Of a DNA stretch of 64,000 nucleotides, positions 54,370 to 63,095 are shown one piece after another. Positions within the stretch are counted from its first letter, which is position 1, and each line of letters begins with the position of its first letter. The stretch comes from Mycobacterium paraense (GTDB lineage Bacteria; Actinomycetota; Actinomycetes; Mycobacteriales; Mycobacteriaceae). Made by a program: the position numbers and the translations under genes. The notes below the pieces were generated by a model. It saw only the letters and a list, made by a program, of their open reading frames with translations, did not search any database and was not told the origin of the DNA. The stretch lies in assembly GCF_002101815.1 (NCBI RefSeq), contig NZ_LQPM01000024.1, positions 1 to 64,000 on the forward strand, in the 5' to 3' direction.

Positions 54370-55084
54370 ACCCGTGATCGGCCTGACCTGTTATCTCGAG
54401 CAAATACGAACGGGGATCTGGGACATCGCCGCGGGGTACCTGCCCGCCGATTACTTCGAGGGCGTCGTCATGGCCGGCGGCATCGCGACGCTGCTGCCGC
54501 CGCAGCCGATGGACGCCGAGGCCGCCGGTGCGCTGCTGGACAGCCTGGACGCGCTGGTGATCACCGGGGGCTATGACGTCGACCCCGCCCATTACGGCCA
54601 GGATCCGCACCCGGCCACCGACGCGCCCCGCACCGACCGCGACGACCTCGAGCTGGCACTGCTGCGCGGCGCGCTGGACCGCGGGATTCCGGTGCTGGGC
54701 ATCTGCCGCGGCGCCCAGGTCCTCAACGTCGCGTTCGGCGGCACGCTGCACCAGCACCTGCCAGACGTGCTGGGGCACAACGGCCATCGCGCGGGCAACG
54801 GGGTGTTCACCCGCTTGCCGGTCCGCACCGTGGCGGGCACCCGGCTCGCCGCGCTGCTCGGCGAATCCACCGACGCGCCCTGCTACCACCACCAGGCCAT
54901 CGACAAGGTCGGCGACGGACTCGTGGTCAGCGCCATGGACGCCGACGGCGTCGTCGAGGCCGTCGAGTTGCCCGGCGAGTCGTTTGTCCTTGCGGTGCAA
55001 TGGCATCCGGAGAAGTCGCTCGACGACCTGCGGCTGTTCAAGGCGGTGGTGCAGGCCGCGCGATCGTACGCACGAAGCCGATGA
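54350..55084 (+). CDS. Gamma-glutamyl-GABA hydrolase-like amidotransferase (Rv2859c-like)
   Basis: The 244-residue class I glutamine-amidotransferase (peptidase C26) domain protein stands alone without a synthetase partner, as in PuuD. The nucleophile Cys is in VLGICRGAQVLNVAFGG and the His-Glu pair is in VQWHPEKS. PuuD-type enzymes release glutamate from gamma-glutamyl-GABA. The GTG start overlaps glnA4 by 20 bases and the stop overlaps aldC by four, so the three genes are tightly coupled. Confidence 0.93.
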   Translation: MGLNGSRPVIGLTCYLEQIRTGIWDIAAGYLPADYFEGVVMAGGIATLLPPQPMDAEAAGALLDSLDALVITGGYDVDPAHYGQDPHPATDAPRTDRDDLELALLRGALDRGIPVLGICRGAQVLNVAFGGTLHQHLPDVLGHNGHRAGNGVFTRLPVRTVAGTRLAALLGESTDAPCYHHQAIDKVGDGLVVSAMDADGVVEAVELPGESFVLAVQWHPEKSLDDLRLFKAVVQAARSYARSR

Positions 55085-56448
55085 CCGCCACGGAACTGGT
55101 CAACCCCGCGACCGAGGAGGTGTTGACCTCGGTCGACCTCGTCGACGCCGCCGCGGTCGACGACGCGGTGGCGCGCGCCGCGGCGGCCCAGCGGCGCTGG
55201 GCCCGGTTGTCCCCGGCGGAACGCGCGGAAGGCCTGCGCGCCTTCGCGGCCGCCGTCGACGCCCACACCGACGAACTGGCCGCGCTCGAGGTGGCCAACT
55301 CCGGGCACCCGATCGCGTCGGCGGAATGGGAGGCCGGTCACGTCCGCGACGTGCTGACGTTCTACGCCGGCAGCCCGGAACGGTTGTCCGGCAGGCAGAT
55401 TCCGGTCGCCGGCGGCCTGGACGTCACATTCAACGAGCCGCTGGGTGTGGTCGGCGTGATCACGCCGTGGAACTTTCCGATGCCGATCGCGTCCTGGAGC
55501 ATCGGCCCCGCCCTCGCGGCGGGCAACGCGGTCCTGGTCAAACCGGCCGAGTTGACGCCGCTGACCACGATCCGGCTCGGCGAGCTGGCGGTGCGGGCCG
55601 GGCTCGACCCGGACCTGTTGCAGGTGCTGCCCGGCAGGGGCGCGGTGGTGGGGGAGCGGTTCGTCACCCATCCGGGGGTGCGCAAGGTCGTCTTCACCGG
55701 CTCCACCGAGGTGGGCAAGCGGGTGATGGCCGGCGCGGCGGCCCACGTCAAGCGGGTGACGCTGGAACTGGGCGGCAAGAGCGCCAACATCGTCTTCGCC
55801 GACTGCGACCTGGAGCGCGCGGCGGCGACCGCCCCCGCCGGGGTGTTCGACAACGCCGGCCAGGACTGCTGCGCGCGCAGCCGGATCCTGGTGCAGCGCA
55901 GCGTCTATGACCGGTTCATGGAGCTGCTCGAGCCCGCGGTGCGGGCCGTCGCCGTCGGGGACCCGGCGTCCCGGGACACCGAGATGGGCCCCTTGGCGTC
56001 GGCGGACCACCGCGCCCGGGTGGCCTCCTACGTCCCCGACGACGCGCCCGTGGCCTTTCGCGGCACCGCGCCGTCGGGCCCCGGATTCTGGTTCCCGCCA
56101 ACGGTCCTCACGCCCCGGCGCACCGACCGCAGCGTCACCGAGGAGATCTTCGGCCCGGTCGTCACCGTGTTGCCGTTCGACGACGAGCAGGACGCCATCG
56201 CGCTGGCCAACGACACCGCCTACGGCCTGTCGGGGTCGATCTGGACCGACGACCTGTCCCGCGCGCTGCGGGTGTCGCGGGCGGTCGAGTCCGGCAACCT
56301 GTCGGTGAACTCACACTCGTCGGTGCGCTACAACACGCCCTTCGGCGGTTTCAAGCAGTCCGGCCTGGGCCGCGAGCTCGGCCCCGACGCGCCGCTGCAG
56401 TTCACCGAGACGAAGAACGTGTTCATCGCCGTCAAGGAGGATTCGTGA
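55081..56448 (+). CDS. aldC: NAD(P)-dependent aldehyde dehydrogenase AldC
   Basis: The 455-residue aldehyde dehydrogenase superfamily enzyme has the cofactor motif FTGSTEVGKRV, the general base Glu in LELGGKSANIVF and the nucleophile Cys in NAGQDCCARSRIL. In the PuuC analogy it would oxidise the gamma-glutamyl-amino-aldehyde before the PuuD-like step. It overlaps the neighbours on both sides (ATGA and GTGA). Length equals Rv2858c. The amine oxidase step is not encoded here. Confidence 0.95.
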   Translation: MTATELVNPATEEVLTSVDLVDAAAVDDAVARAAAAQRRWARLSPAERAEGLRAFAAAVDAHTDELAALEVANSGHPIASAEWEAGHVRDVLTFYAGSPERLSGRQIPVAGGLDVTFNEPLGVVGVITPWNFPMPIASWSIGPALAAGNAVLVKPAELTPLTTIRLGELAVRAGLDPDLLQVLPGRGAVVGERFVTHPGVRKVVFTGSTEVGKRVMAGAAAHVKRVTLELGGKSANIVFADCDLERAAATAPAGVFDNAGQDCCARSRILVQRSVYDRFMELLEPAVRAVAVGDPASRDTEMGPLASADHRARVASYVPDDAPVAFRGTAPSGPGFWFPPTVLTPRRTDRSVTEEIFGPVVTVLPFDDEQDAIALANDTAYGLSGSIWTDDLSRALRVSRAVESGNLSVNSHSSVRYNTPFGGFKQSGLGRELGPDAPLQFTETKNVFIAVKEDS

Positions 56449-57221
56449 TCGACCTGACGCAACGGCTGGCCGGCCGGGTGGCCGTCATCACCGGCGGAGC
56501 CGGGGGCATCGGGCTGGCCGCGGCTCGGCGGATGCGCGCGGAAGGCGCGAGCGTCGTCGTCGGCGACGTCGACCGCGAGGCCGGGGCGGCGGTCGCCGAC
56601 GAGCTGTCCGGGTTGTTCGTGCCCACCGATGTGTCGGACGAGAACGCGGTCGACGCGCTGTTCGACGCCGCGGCCGGGGCCTACGGCCGGGTCGACATCG
56701 CGTTCAACAACGCCGGCATCTCACCGCCCGAGGACGACCTGATCGAGAACACCGAACTTGCGGCGTGGCAGCGCGTCCAGGACGTGAACCTCACATCGGT
56801 GTACCTGTGTTGCCGGGCGGCGCTGCGGCACATGGTGCCCGCGCAGAGGGGGTCGATCATCAATACGGCGTCGTTCGTCGCGGTGCTCGGGTCGGCCACC
56901 TCGCAGATCTCCTACACCGCATCCAAGGGCGGGGTCCTGGCCATGTCGCGGGAGCTGGGGGTGCAGTTCGCCCGGCAGGGCATCCGCGTCAACGCGTTGT
57001 GCCCGGGGCCGGTCAACACCCCGCTGCTGCAGGAGCTTTTCGCCAAGGACCCCGAGCGCGCCGCCCGCCGCCTGGTGCACGTGCCGCTGGGTCGCTTCGC
57101 CGAACCCGACGAGATCGCCGCCGCGGTGGCCTTTTTGGCCAGCGACGACGCCTCCTTCATCACCGCGTCGACCTTCCTGGTCGACGGCGGCATCAGCTCG
57201 GCCTACGTCACCCCGCTCTAG
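56445..57221 (+). CDS. Short-chain dehydrogenase/reductase (Rv2857c-like)
   Basis: The 258-residue classical SDR has TGGAGGIG near the N-terminus, NNAG, and the active-site S-Y-K in NTASFVAVLGS...SYTASKGGV. The C-terminal VDGGIS is typical. The GTG start overlaps aldC by four bases, so it is the last gene of the glnA4 operon. Its substrate may be a product of the amine pathway, but this is inferred from position only. It ends four bases into the convergent PPE gene. Confidence 0.94.
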   Translation: MIDLTQRLAGRVAVITGGAGGIGLAAARRMRAEGASVVVGDVDREAGAAVADELSGLFVPTDVSDENAVDALFDAAAGAYGRVDIAFNNAGISPPEDDLIENTELAAWQRVQDVNLTSVYLCCRAALRHMVPAQRGSIINTASFVAVLGSATSQISYTASKGGVLAMSRELGVQFARQGIRVNALCPGPVNTPLLQELFAKDPERAARRLVHVPLGRFAEPDEIAAAVAFLASDDASFITASTFLVDGGISSAYVTPL

Positions 57222-58075
57222 GCGACCGTCCCGCGGCAGAGCGCGACGGGCGCGCTCGCCGTGGCCCAGGCCTGGGGCGCCGACAGCTTCCCGATGGACG
57301 TGCCGCGGCCGAAACCCGGGACGGGCGCCCGGCGGGCCGGCTTGCCGAACAGCGCGCCCAGCGCCGCGCGCTTGTTGCGAGCGTTCAGGTGGCTGATCGC
57401 GGAGTCCGTCGGCGCCGACAGCGAACTCAGTCGCGACAGGGCCGGCGTCGCCGACGACAGCGACGCGTCGAACGATGTCAGCGGGGTCACCGAAAGCGCC
57501 TGCAGCGCTTCGGGAATCGCGGCCATCACCCGTGCACCGGACGCGACGACCTCCGGCGCCGACTCCAGGACCCAGGTGTTCGCGTCGTGGCTGCCCGGCG
57601 GCGAAGCGAACGGCGTCACCGTGGCCGCCTTGGCCGAGGCGCGGGCGTAGGCGTACATGGCGTCCGCGTCGCGGGCCCACATCCGCTCGTACTCGGCGTC
57701 GGCGTCCGCGATGGCCGGGCCGCTCTGCCCGAGGCAGTTCTGGATGACCAGCGACCGCCGCCGCGCGCGGTTCTCGGTGATCGCCGGCGGGGGGACCATC
57801 GCCTCGCGCGCCGACTGATGGGCGTCGGCCGCCGCCGCGAGCTGGGCGGCCGCCTGGTGAGCGTGCCCGGCGACGGTGTCGAGCCAGTCCACGTAGGGCG
57901 CCACGCCGCGTCGCGCGGCCAGCTTTGCGGTGACGGAGCGGTAGTCGGCTGCCGCGGTGCTCAGCCGCACGGCCAGCCGGTCCCAGGCCGTGGCGGCCTG
58001 GATCATCGGTCCCGCGCCGGGACCGGAATACATCAGCCCGGAGTTGATTTCCGGTGCTAGCGTCGCGAAATCCAT
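57218..58075 (-). CDS. PPE family protein, variant APE motif
   Basis: The 285-residue protein has a PPE domain of about 170 residues (MDFATLAPEINSG, MYSGPGAGPMIQAATAWDRLA, the long helices with TVAGHAHQAAAQLAAAADAHQ and AITENRARRRSLVIQN) and a short non-repeat C-terminus. At residues 7-9 the usual Pro-Pro-Glu reads Ala-Pro-Glu. It has none of the long PPE-MPTR repeats. PPE proteins are secreted by type VII systems with PE partners; no PE partner is adjacent. An AGAGG site precedes the ATG. It has no counterpart here in H37Rv. Confidence 0.9.
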   Translation of the reverse strand: MDFATLAPEINSGLMYSGPGAGPMIQAATAWDRLAVRLSTAAADYRSVTAKLAARRGVAPYVDWLDTVAGHAHQAAAQLAAAADAHQSAREAMVPPPAITENRARRRSLVIQNCLGQSGPAIADADAEYERMWARDADAMYAYARASAKAATVTPFASPPGSHDANTWVLESAPEVVASGARVMAAIPEALQALSVTPLTSFDASLSSATPALSRLSSLSAPTDSAISHLNARNKRAALGALFGKPARRAPVPGFGRGTSIGKLSAPQAWATASAPVALCRGTVA

Positions 58076-58147
58076 TACAACCTCTGCTTTGACATGGACT
58101 CTCCCCTGAGATAGACGCAGGGGTTACACGGCCGGTTCGATGGCCGA

Positions 58148-58552
58148 TCAGCGACGGGCTACGCAGAACCGCGTCAGGATGTCCGGCTCGGCTTCCAGGG
58201 CCGCGGGTGCGCGGGGCCGGGCGCCCCGGGGCCGAAATGCGAACGCGATGAACGAGACCGGTAGCGGCGATCCGACGGACGGCGGTGACAGGCGGCCGGG
58301 CGTCGGTGGGCGGTCCTTGGTCATCCACGTGGTGTGGAACGGCTTCTTGTCGGTCGGCGCGGCGGGCGCGGATGCCCGCAGTTCCCCCTGGGCGGCGTGC
58401 GGGCCGGCGACCGGCACGCCATCAGACCAGCCCGCCGGCTCGGGCAGCGCCGCCGCGGCGAACTGGGGCCGCAGCGCCGAACCCGCGACGAGTGCGACGA
58501 AGGCGCCGAGCGCGGCGACGATCGCGATGGCCGACCGCCGTCGTCGAGTCAT
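58148..58552 (-). CDS. Small predicted secreted or membrane-anchored protein
   Basis: The frame gives 134 residues starting MTRRRRSAIAIVAALGAFVALVAGSAL, a likely signal anchor or signal peptide, followed by Pro/Ala-rich sequence (LPEPAGWSDGVPVAGPHAA, KKPFHTTWMTKDRPPTPG) without a known domain. It lies upstream of the PPE gene in the same orientation. I do not recognise it. The opposite strand also has a long frame; this one is preferred because of the signal sequence. Confidence 0.45.
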   Translation of the reverse strand: MTRRRRSAIAIVAALGAFVALVAGSALRPQFAAAALPEPAGWSDGVPVAGPHAAQGELRASAPAAPTDKKPFHTTWMTKDRPPTPGRLSPPSVGSPLPVSFIAFAFRPRGARPRAPAALEAEPDILTRFCVARR

Positions 58553-58817
58553 ACCGCCGCTTTGCAACCCCACAGTGGCCCGAATCTATAGGGCAAAGCC
58601 TGGCGGACGGTCGGAGGGAGCTGTGAAAACGCTCGCAGTCGTCGGGCAGTGCTCCGGCGCCCAGGTGCCGGCCGTTGCCCCGGCGATCGACCCCGGTCAC
58701 GGTGGTGAAAACGCATGCTTTCGCTTTGTGGCGTCCGCGACGTAAGGTTGACATAACAGCGATGCAGTCGGGGGGCCGCGGACCTGCCAGCGAATATCAG
58801 GGGGGCGAAGGTTGTAC
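58553..58817. other. Intergenic region, nothing firm
   Basis: The region separates the divergent small genes. A TTGACA at 58748-58753 is a good -35 element, but no -10 is found at 16-18 bases downstream. GAAGG just before 58818 may be the ribosome-binding site of the next gene. No repeat or RNA gene was recognised. Confidence 0.25.
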
Positions 58818-59159
58818 GTGGCGACCTGCCGCCACTGTGGCAGGCAAATTGTCCAGCACCCGTCGGGGGTGTGGATCCCCCGGGACGGCTCCCTGAAAAG
58901 CGATCGCCACGGCCTCTATTGCCGCCAGGCGGGCACCGGGCGCCGGCCCCGGATGTTGCACGAGCCCATGCCCTCCAACTTGGCGGGCGCACCCAGGTGG
59001 CTGTCCTCGGCGACTTCCCAGGTTGCTGCCGATGCGGACGCCCACTCCGCTCCGCGGGGGCTCCGTAAACCGCTTGTCCCCGCAATCATCCGGGCGTGTG
59101 TGCGGCGTGCCGTCGTCCGGCTCAGGGATGTGACGCGGTTTCGCGTGGCCTGGTGGTGA
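58818..59159 (+). CDS. Small zinc-ribbon-like protein
   Basis: The frame of about 113 residues starts with a GTG behind GAAGG and reads VATCRHCGRQIVQHPSGVW. C4 and C7 (CRHC) together with a Cys after HGLY (HGLYCRQ) and the nearby His suggest a small treble-clef or zinc-ribbon. The rest (RRPRMLHEP, then a basic tail) has no known domain. A TTG two codons upstream is an alternative start. It may be real, but confidence is limited. Confidence 0.4.
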   Translation: MATCRHCGRQIVQHPSGVWIPRDGSLKSDRHGLYCRQAGTGRRPRMLHEPMPSNLAGAPRWLSSATSQVAADADAHSAPRGLRKPLVPAIIRACVRRAVVRLRDVTRFRVAWW

Positions 59160-59197
59160 CGTGCCGGGTCGGCCGGCGCGGCGACGGGCGGCGGAAC

Positions 59198-60073
59198 CTA
59201 CAAGGCGGGACCGGGAGGATGGTCAGCCGTGAAATCACCGCGGGGATCGATGAGTTCGTTGCACTCGGCCACGGTGTAGATGGTGTCGGTGTAGTCGAAT
59301 GAGCCTTGGTCGAGCACTTCGCGGGCGGCGCGGACCACGGCGGTCAGTCCGGCGCGACAAAAGGAGGTGCCGATCGTCACCCTGCGCACGCCGAACTCCT
59401 TGAGCTCGGCGACGGTAAAGCGCGCCCGCCCAATGCCGGCCACGTAGTTGACCGGTCTGGCGAGGCTGCGGCAAGCCAGGCGGAGCGCCGACTCGTCGGG
59501 CAAGCCCGGGGCGTACAGAACGTCGGCGCCCGCGGCTTCGTATGCCAGCAGCCTCGACAGCGTGTCGTCGAGGTCGGGGCGGCCGCGGATGAAGTTCTCC
59601 GCGCGGGCGGTCAGGGTGAAGGGATACGGGAGCGCTCGCGCGGCTTCGACCGCGGCCTGGACTCGTTCGACCGCCAGCCCGGCGGGATAGACCGGCTGGT
59701 CGGGCCGGTACGTCGCGTCTTCGATCGATGCTCCCGCCAGGCCGGCCTCACCCGCGAGCCGCACGGTTTCCGCCACCGCCTCGGGCGTGTCGCCGAACCC
59801 GTTCTCCAGGTCCGCGGTCACCGGCAGCGGTGTCGCGTCGACGATCGTGCGCACGTGTGCCAGCGTCTCGTCCCTGCTGACCGCGCCGTCGCCGTCACGC
59901 CGGCCCAAGGAGAATGCCAGACCGGCGCTCGTCGTCGCCAGACCCCGGAATCCCATGTTGGCGAACAGTCGGGCGGTCCCGACGTCCCAGGGATTCGGGA
60001 GCACAAGCATCTCATCGCGGGCATGCAGACGCCGGAATTCTTCGCACCGCCGCGTTCGCTCCTTGCTGTCCAT
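59198..60073 (-). CDS. PEP mutase/isocitrate lyase superfamily protein
   Basis: The protein of about 291 residues is a TIM-barrel of the isocitrate lyase/PEP phosphonomutase superfamily. Seen are an N-terminal LPNPWDVGTARLF block, the Mg-binding ADLENGFGDTPEAV motif, IEDATYRP, and AGADVLYAPG near the end. The KKCGH motif of true isocitrate lyase is absent, so carboxyphosphonoenolpyruvate-type or oxaloacetate/oxalate-type chemistry is more likely. The ATG at 60073 is preferred over a GTG at 60103. It lies eleven bases after the phosphodiesterase gene and closes the hyp operon. Confidence 0.88.
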   Translation of the reverse strand: MDSKERTRRCEEFRRLHARDEMLVLPNPWDVGTARLFANMGFRGLATTSAGLAFSLGRRDGDGAVSRDETLAHVRTIVDATPLPVTADLENGFGDTPEAVAETVRLAGEAGLAGASIEDATYRPDQPVYPAGLAVERVQAAVEAARALPYPFTLTARAENFIRGRPDLDDTLSRLLAYEAAGADVLYAPGLPDESALRLACRSLARPVNYVAGIGRARFTVAELKEFGVRRVTIGTSFCRAGLTAVVRAAREVLDQGSFDYTDTIYTVAECNELIDPRGDFTADHPPGPAL

Positions 60074-60083
60074 AGCGCCAGGT

Positions 60084-61211
60084 CTACCAACGGCCACCGA
60101 CAAAAACGATCAACGGGATCGCCATCTCCGCGGGCGTGGGGCCGCCGTGAAATCCGATGAGGCGGGCCATTTCCGGGGGCTCGTGGGCGGTCGCCAGCAC
60201 GGCGGTGTCGCCGGTGCAGACGACGACGACGTCGCCGATCCGCGCCAGGTGCGCCGGGTCGACCGGCCCGAACATGCCGGTGGCCACCGCCTGCTCGCGG
60301 CTGTACACCCGCGCCCGGCCGTGCAGCGACTCGGTCCAGGCGGCCTGCACGTCCGCGGCGGCCCCCGGCTCGGTGTGCAGGTAGCGCACCCGCGCCTCGC
60401 CGGCGACCACCCGCACCCCCTCGGCCAGCCCGGGCTCGGTGTCGAGGTCGACGCGGGCGTCGGGCGGGACGTTCAGGCCGCCGTGGTCGGCGGTCACCAG
60501 CAGCGCCGAACCGGGCGGCAGCGCCTCGACCAGCCGGGTGAGCAGGGCGTCGACGCGGGCGGCCGCCTCGTGCCACTGCGGGGAACCGATGCCGAACAGG
60601 TGGGCGGCGGTGTCCAGCTCGGCGGTGTAGCCGTAGACCAGCCCGGGCGCCGCGGCCAGCTCGGCGACCAGCTCCGCGGCGTAGTCGTCCGTCGGCTGCG
60701 CCGGGCGGAACTGGGCGCCGCGGTAAGCCGCATCCGTCAGCCCGCTGCCCATGAACGCCGCCGGCAGCACGGCGCGCGCACCGATGCCGGACCGCCGCAG
60801 CCGCCCGAACCAGGTGGGCAGCGGCTGCCATTCGTCGTGCGGCGGGTCGTCGCGCCACACGATGTGGGTGAGCACCCGGTCGGTGCCCGGCACGTTGAGC
60901 GTGAAACCCAGGATGCCGTGCCGGCCGGGCCACGCACCGGTCCCCAGCGACACCAGGCTGCTCGGGGTGGTCGACGGGAAGGTGCAGGTGAGTTCGGTGA
61001 GCCGTCCCGTGCCGCCGCCGAGCACCGAGGCGAGCAGGGGAGCGCCTCCCGCCAACTCGGGTAGCAGGTGCCGGCCCAGCCCGTCCACGAGCACGACCGC
61101 CACGCGATCCTTCGGACCGATCGACTCCATCAGGCCCAAACGATCGACCCCGCCGGGGGCCCCGAGCAGCGCCGCCGCGGCGGGCAGCACGTCGCAGATC
61201 GAACCGGGCAC
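60084..61211 (-). CDS. Type I phosphodiesterase / alkaline phosphatase superfamily protein
   Basis: The 375-residue protein is related to nucleotide pyrophosphatases/phosphodiesterases (alkaline-phosphatase fold). The first metal Asp is in VAVVLVDGLG, the nucleophile Thr/Ser is in TFPSTTPSSLVSLGTG, and later metal residues lie in YTAELDTAAHLFG and LVTADHGGLN. No signal peptide is seen, so it should be cytosolic. Its four-base gap from the DUF6390 gene places it in the hyp operon, where a phosphodiesterase is unexpected. The substrate is unknown. Confidence 0.9.
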   Translation of the reverse strand: MPGSICDVLPAAAALLGAPGGVDRLGLMESIGPKDRVAVVLVDGLGRHLLPELAGGAPLLASVLGGGTGRLTELTCTFPSTTPSSLVSLGTGAWPGRHGILGFTLNVPGTDRVLTHIVWRDDPPHDEWQPLPTWFGRLRRSGIGARAVLPAAFMGSGLTDAAYRGAQFRPAQPTDDYAAELVAELAAAPGLVYGYTAELDTAAHLFGIGSPQWHEAAARVDALLTRLVEALPPGSALLVTADHGGLNVPPDARVDLDTEPGLAEGVRVVAGEARVRYLHTEPGAAADVQAAWTESLHGRARVYSREQAVATGMFGPVDPAHLARIGDVVVVCTGDTAVLATAHEPPEMARLIGFHGGPTPAEMAIPLIVFVGGRW

Positions 61212-61215
61212 GGGG

Positions 61216-61956
61216 TCAGTCTGGCACGGGCGCCAGCCGTTGACTGGTCACCCGCAGCTGGCGGTCGGTGCTGTCGTCCAGCGCGCGAACCTGCTCGGCG
61301 GACAGCCGGCCGCACAGCCGGCCCCAGTGCACCGCGACCTCGTCGCCGACGGCCACGTCGGGCACGGCGCTGTAGCCGTCGGCCCGGACGTCGAGCGGGC
61401 GGACCGAGGGCTCGGACAGCGTCAGCGCCCGACCGTCCCAGACGAGGCGCCGGCACATGACCTCGACGTCGTCGCCGGCGCGGGAAACGACTGTGCCCCA
61501 GGTGATTCGGCAATTGTCCAGCACGCTCAACGGATGTTCGTCCATGCCGCGACCGAGGAATCGGGTCCACGGGTAGACGCCGAACACGTGGAAGCAATGG
61601 TTGGCGGCGGCCTCGCCGGCCAGGTCGCCCGTCAGGTGCGCCCAGTAGCGGCCGGCCTGCGGGCCGATGATGGCCAGCAGCGCGTCGATGAAGTCGTGTG
61701 GGTCGAGGTCGGCGCCGACGCCGCCGCCGAGCCAATAGGATTCGACGAGCCGGTAGTCCAGCGGGTCGGCGATGCCGGTCAGCTCGGAGAGCACCCGCAG
61801 GTACGGCCAGGCCCCGGAGAACCCGGTGGCCGCGCGCCGCACCTCCTCGACGGAACCGTCGCGCAGGGTCGCCCCCAGCGGGGGCCCGCAGTAGCCCAGG
61901 GCGTTGGGGGCGTACGCGTACCGGGCGAACATCTCGGCACCCCGGATGTCGGTCAA
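61216..61956 (-). CDS. DUF6390 protein linked to hydrogenase maturation
   Basis: The 246-residue protein has N-terminal RGAEMFARYAYAPNALGYCGPP and later FSGAWPYLRVLSELTGI, VESYWLGGGVG and NHCFHVFGVYPWTRFL, features I associate with DUF6390, often found beside hyp genes in actinobacteria. Function is unknown; conserved His and Cys suggest a metal or cofactor role. The TTG at 61956 overlaps the hypD stop (TTGA) and keeps the conserved RGAE segment; an ATG at 61932 would lose it. Confidence 0.78.
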   Translation of the reverse strand: MTDIRGAEMFARYAYAPNALGYCGPPLGATLRDGSVEEVRRAATGFSGAWPYLRVLSELTGIADPLDYRLVESYWLGGGVGADLDPHDFIDALLAIIGPQAGRYWAHLTGDLAGEAAANHCFHVFGVYPWTRFLGRGMDEHPLSVLDNCRITWGTVVSRAGDDVEVMCRRLVWDGRALTLSEPSVRPLDVRADGYSAVPDVAVGDEVAVHWGRLCGRLSAEQVRALDDSTDRQLRVTSQRLAPVPD

Positions 61957-63083
61957 GTGCGGCCCACCAGCTTGACCGCGTCGCGATGCATGCGGCCGAA
62001 GTTGTAGTAGGCGGCGCACGCCCCCTCGGGGGAGACCATGCACGTGCCGATCGGTGTCTCGGGTGTGCACGCGGTGCCGAAAACCTTGCATTCCCAGGGC
62101 TTGAGCACGCCCTTGAGCACCTCGCCGCACTGGCAGGCCTTGGGGTCGGCGACCCGCACGCCGGGCATCGCGAAGCGCAGCTCGGCGTCGAACTCCGCGA
62201 AATCGTCGTGCAGGCGCAGCGCGCTCTGCGAGATGAACCCCAGTCCGCGCCATTCGAAGTGGGGGCGCAGCGCGAACACCTTGCCCATCAGGGCCAGCGC
62301 GGCGGGGTTGCCGCGCTCGGGGACCACGCGCTTGTACTGGTTCTCCACCTCGCAGCGGCCCTCGCGGATCTGGGTGAGCAGCATCGCCACGGCGGCCAGG
62401 ATGTCCAGCGGCTCGAAACCGGCCACCACCAACGGCTTTCGGTACACGTCCGGCACGAAACGGTAGGGGCGGTTGCCCACCACCGTCGACACGTGGCCGG
62501 GGCCGATGAAGCCCGACAGCCGCAAATCCGGTGACTCCAGGATGGCCTTGATCGGCGGCACGATCGTGACGTGGTTGCAGAAGACGCTGAAGTTGGGCAG
62601 GCCCAGGTCGCGGGCGCGCACCAGCGTCACCGCCGTCGAGGGCGCGGTGGTCTCGAAGCCGATGGCGAAGAACACCACGTGCTTGTCGGGGTTGTCGACG
62701 GCGATCTTCAGCGCGTCCAGCGGGGAGTAGACGAACCGCACGTCGGCGCCGCGCGCCTTGGCGTCCAGCAGGCTGCCGGCCGACCCGGGCACCCGCATCA
62801 TGTCGCCGAAACAGGTGAAGATCACGTCCGGCTGGCCGGCCAGCCACATCGCGTCGTCGATGCGGCCCATCGGGATCACGCAGACCGGGCAGCCCGGGCC
62901 GTGCACCAGCTCGACGTTGTCGGGCAGCAGGTGTTCGATGCCGTGCCGGTAGATCGTGTGGGTATGCCCGCCGCACACTTCCATGAACTTGAACTGGTCC
63001 CCAGTGGTCCCGGCCAGGTGCTCGATGGCGCCCAGCAGCTTGCGGGCCGCGGCCGGATCACGGAACTCGTCAACGAATTTCAT
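61953..63083 (-). CDS. hypD: Hydrogenase maturation protein HypD
   Basis: HypD, with HypC, carries the Fe(CN)2CO unit for the [NiFe] site of hydrogenases. The 376 residues have the cyanide-transfer cysteines C37 (EVCGGHTHT), C65 and C68 (GPGCPVCVIP) and the 4Fe-4S cysteines in the C-terminal CQCGEVLKG and KVFGTACTPETPIGTCMVSPEG regions. It lies 12 bases downstream of hypC. Confidence 0.97.
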   Translation of the reverse strand: MKFVDEFRDPAAARKLLGAIEHLAGTTGDQFKFMEVCGGHTHTIYRHGIEHLLPDNVELVHGPGCPVCVIPMGRIDDAMWLAGQPDVIFTCFGDMMRVPGSAGSLLDAKARGADVRFVYSPLDALKIAVDNPDKHVVFFAIGFETTAPSTAVTLVRARDLGLPNFSVFCNHVTIVPPIKAILESPDLRLSGFIGPGHVSTVVGNRPYRFVPDVYRKPLVVAGFEPLDILAAVAMLLTQIREGRCEVENQYKRVVPERGNPAALALMGKVFALRPHFEWRGLGFISQSALRLHDDFAEFDAELRFAMPGVRVADPKACQCGEVLKGVLKPWECKVFGTACTPETPIGTCMVSPEGACAAYYNFGRMHRDAVKLVGRT

Positions 63084-63095
63084 TGTGCGCCTTCC

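Noticed and set aside
58140-58745. Plus-strand frame of 201 codons opposite the small secreted protein gene
   Set aside because: No ribosome-binding site or recognisable domain; the opposite strand has a signal peptide.
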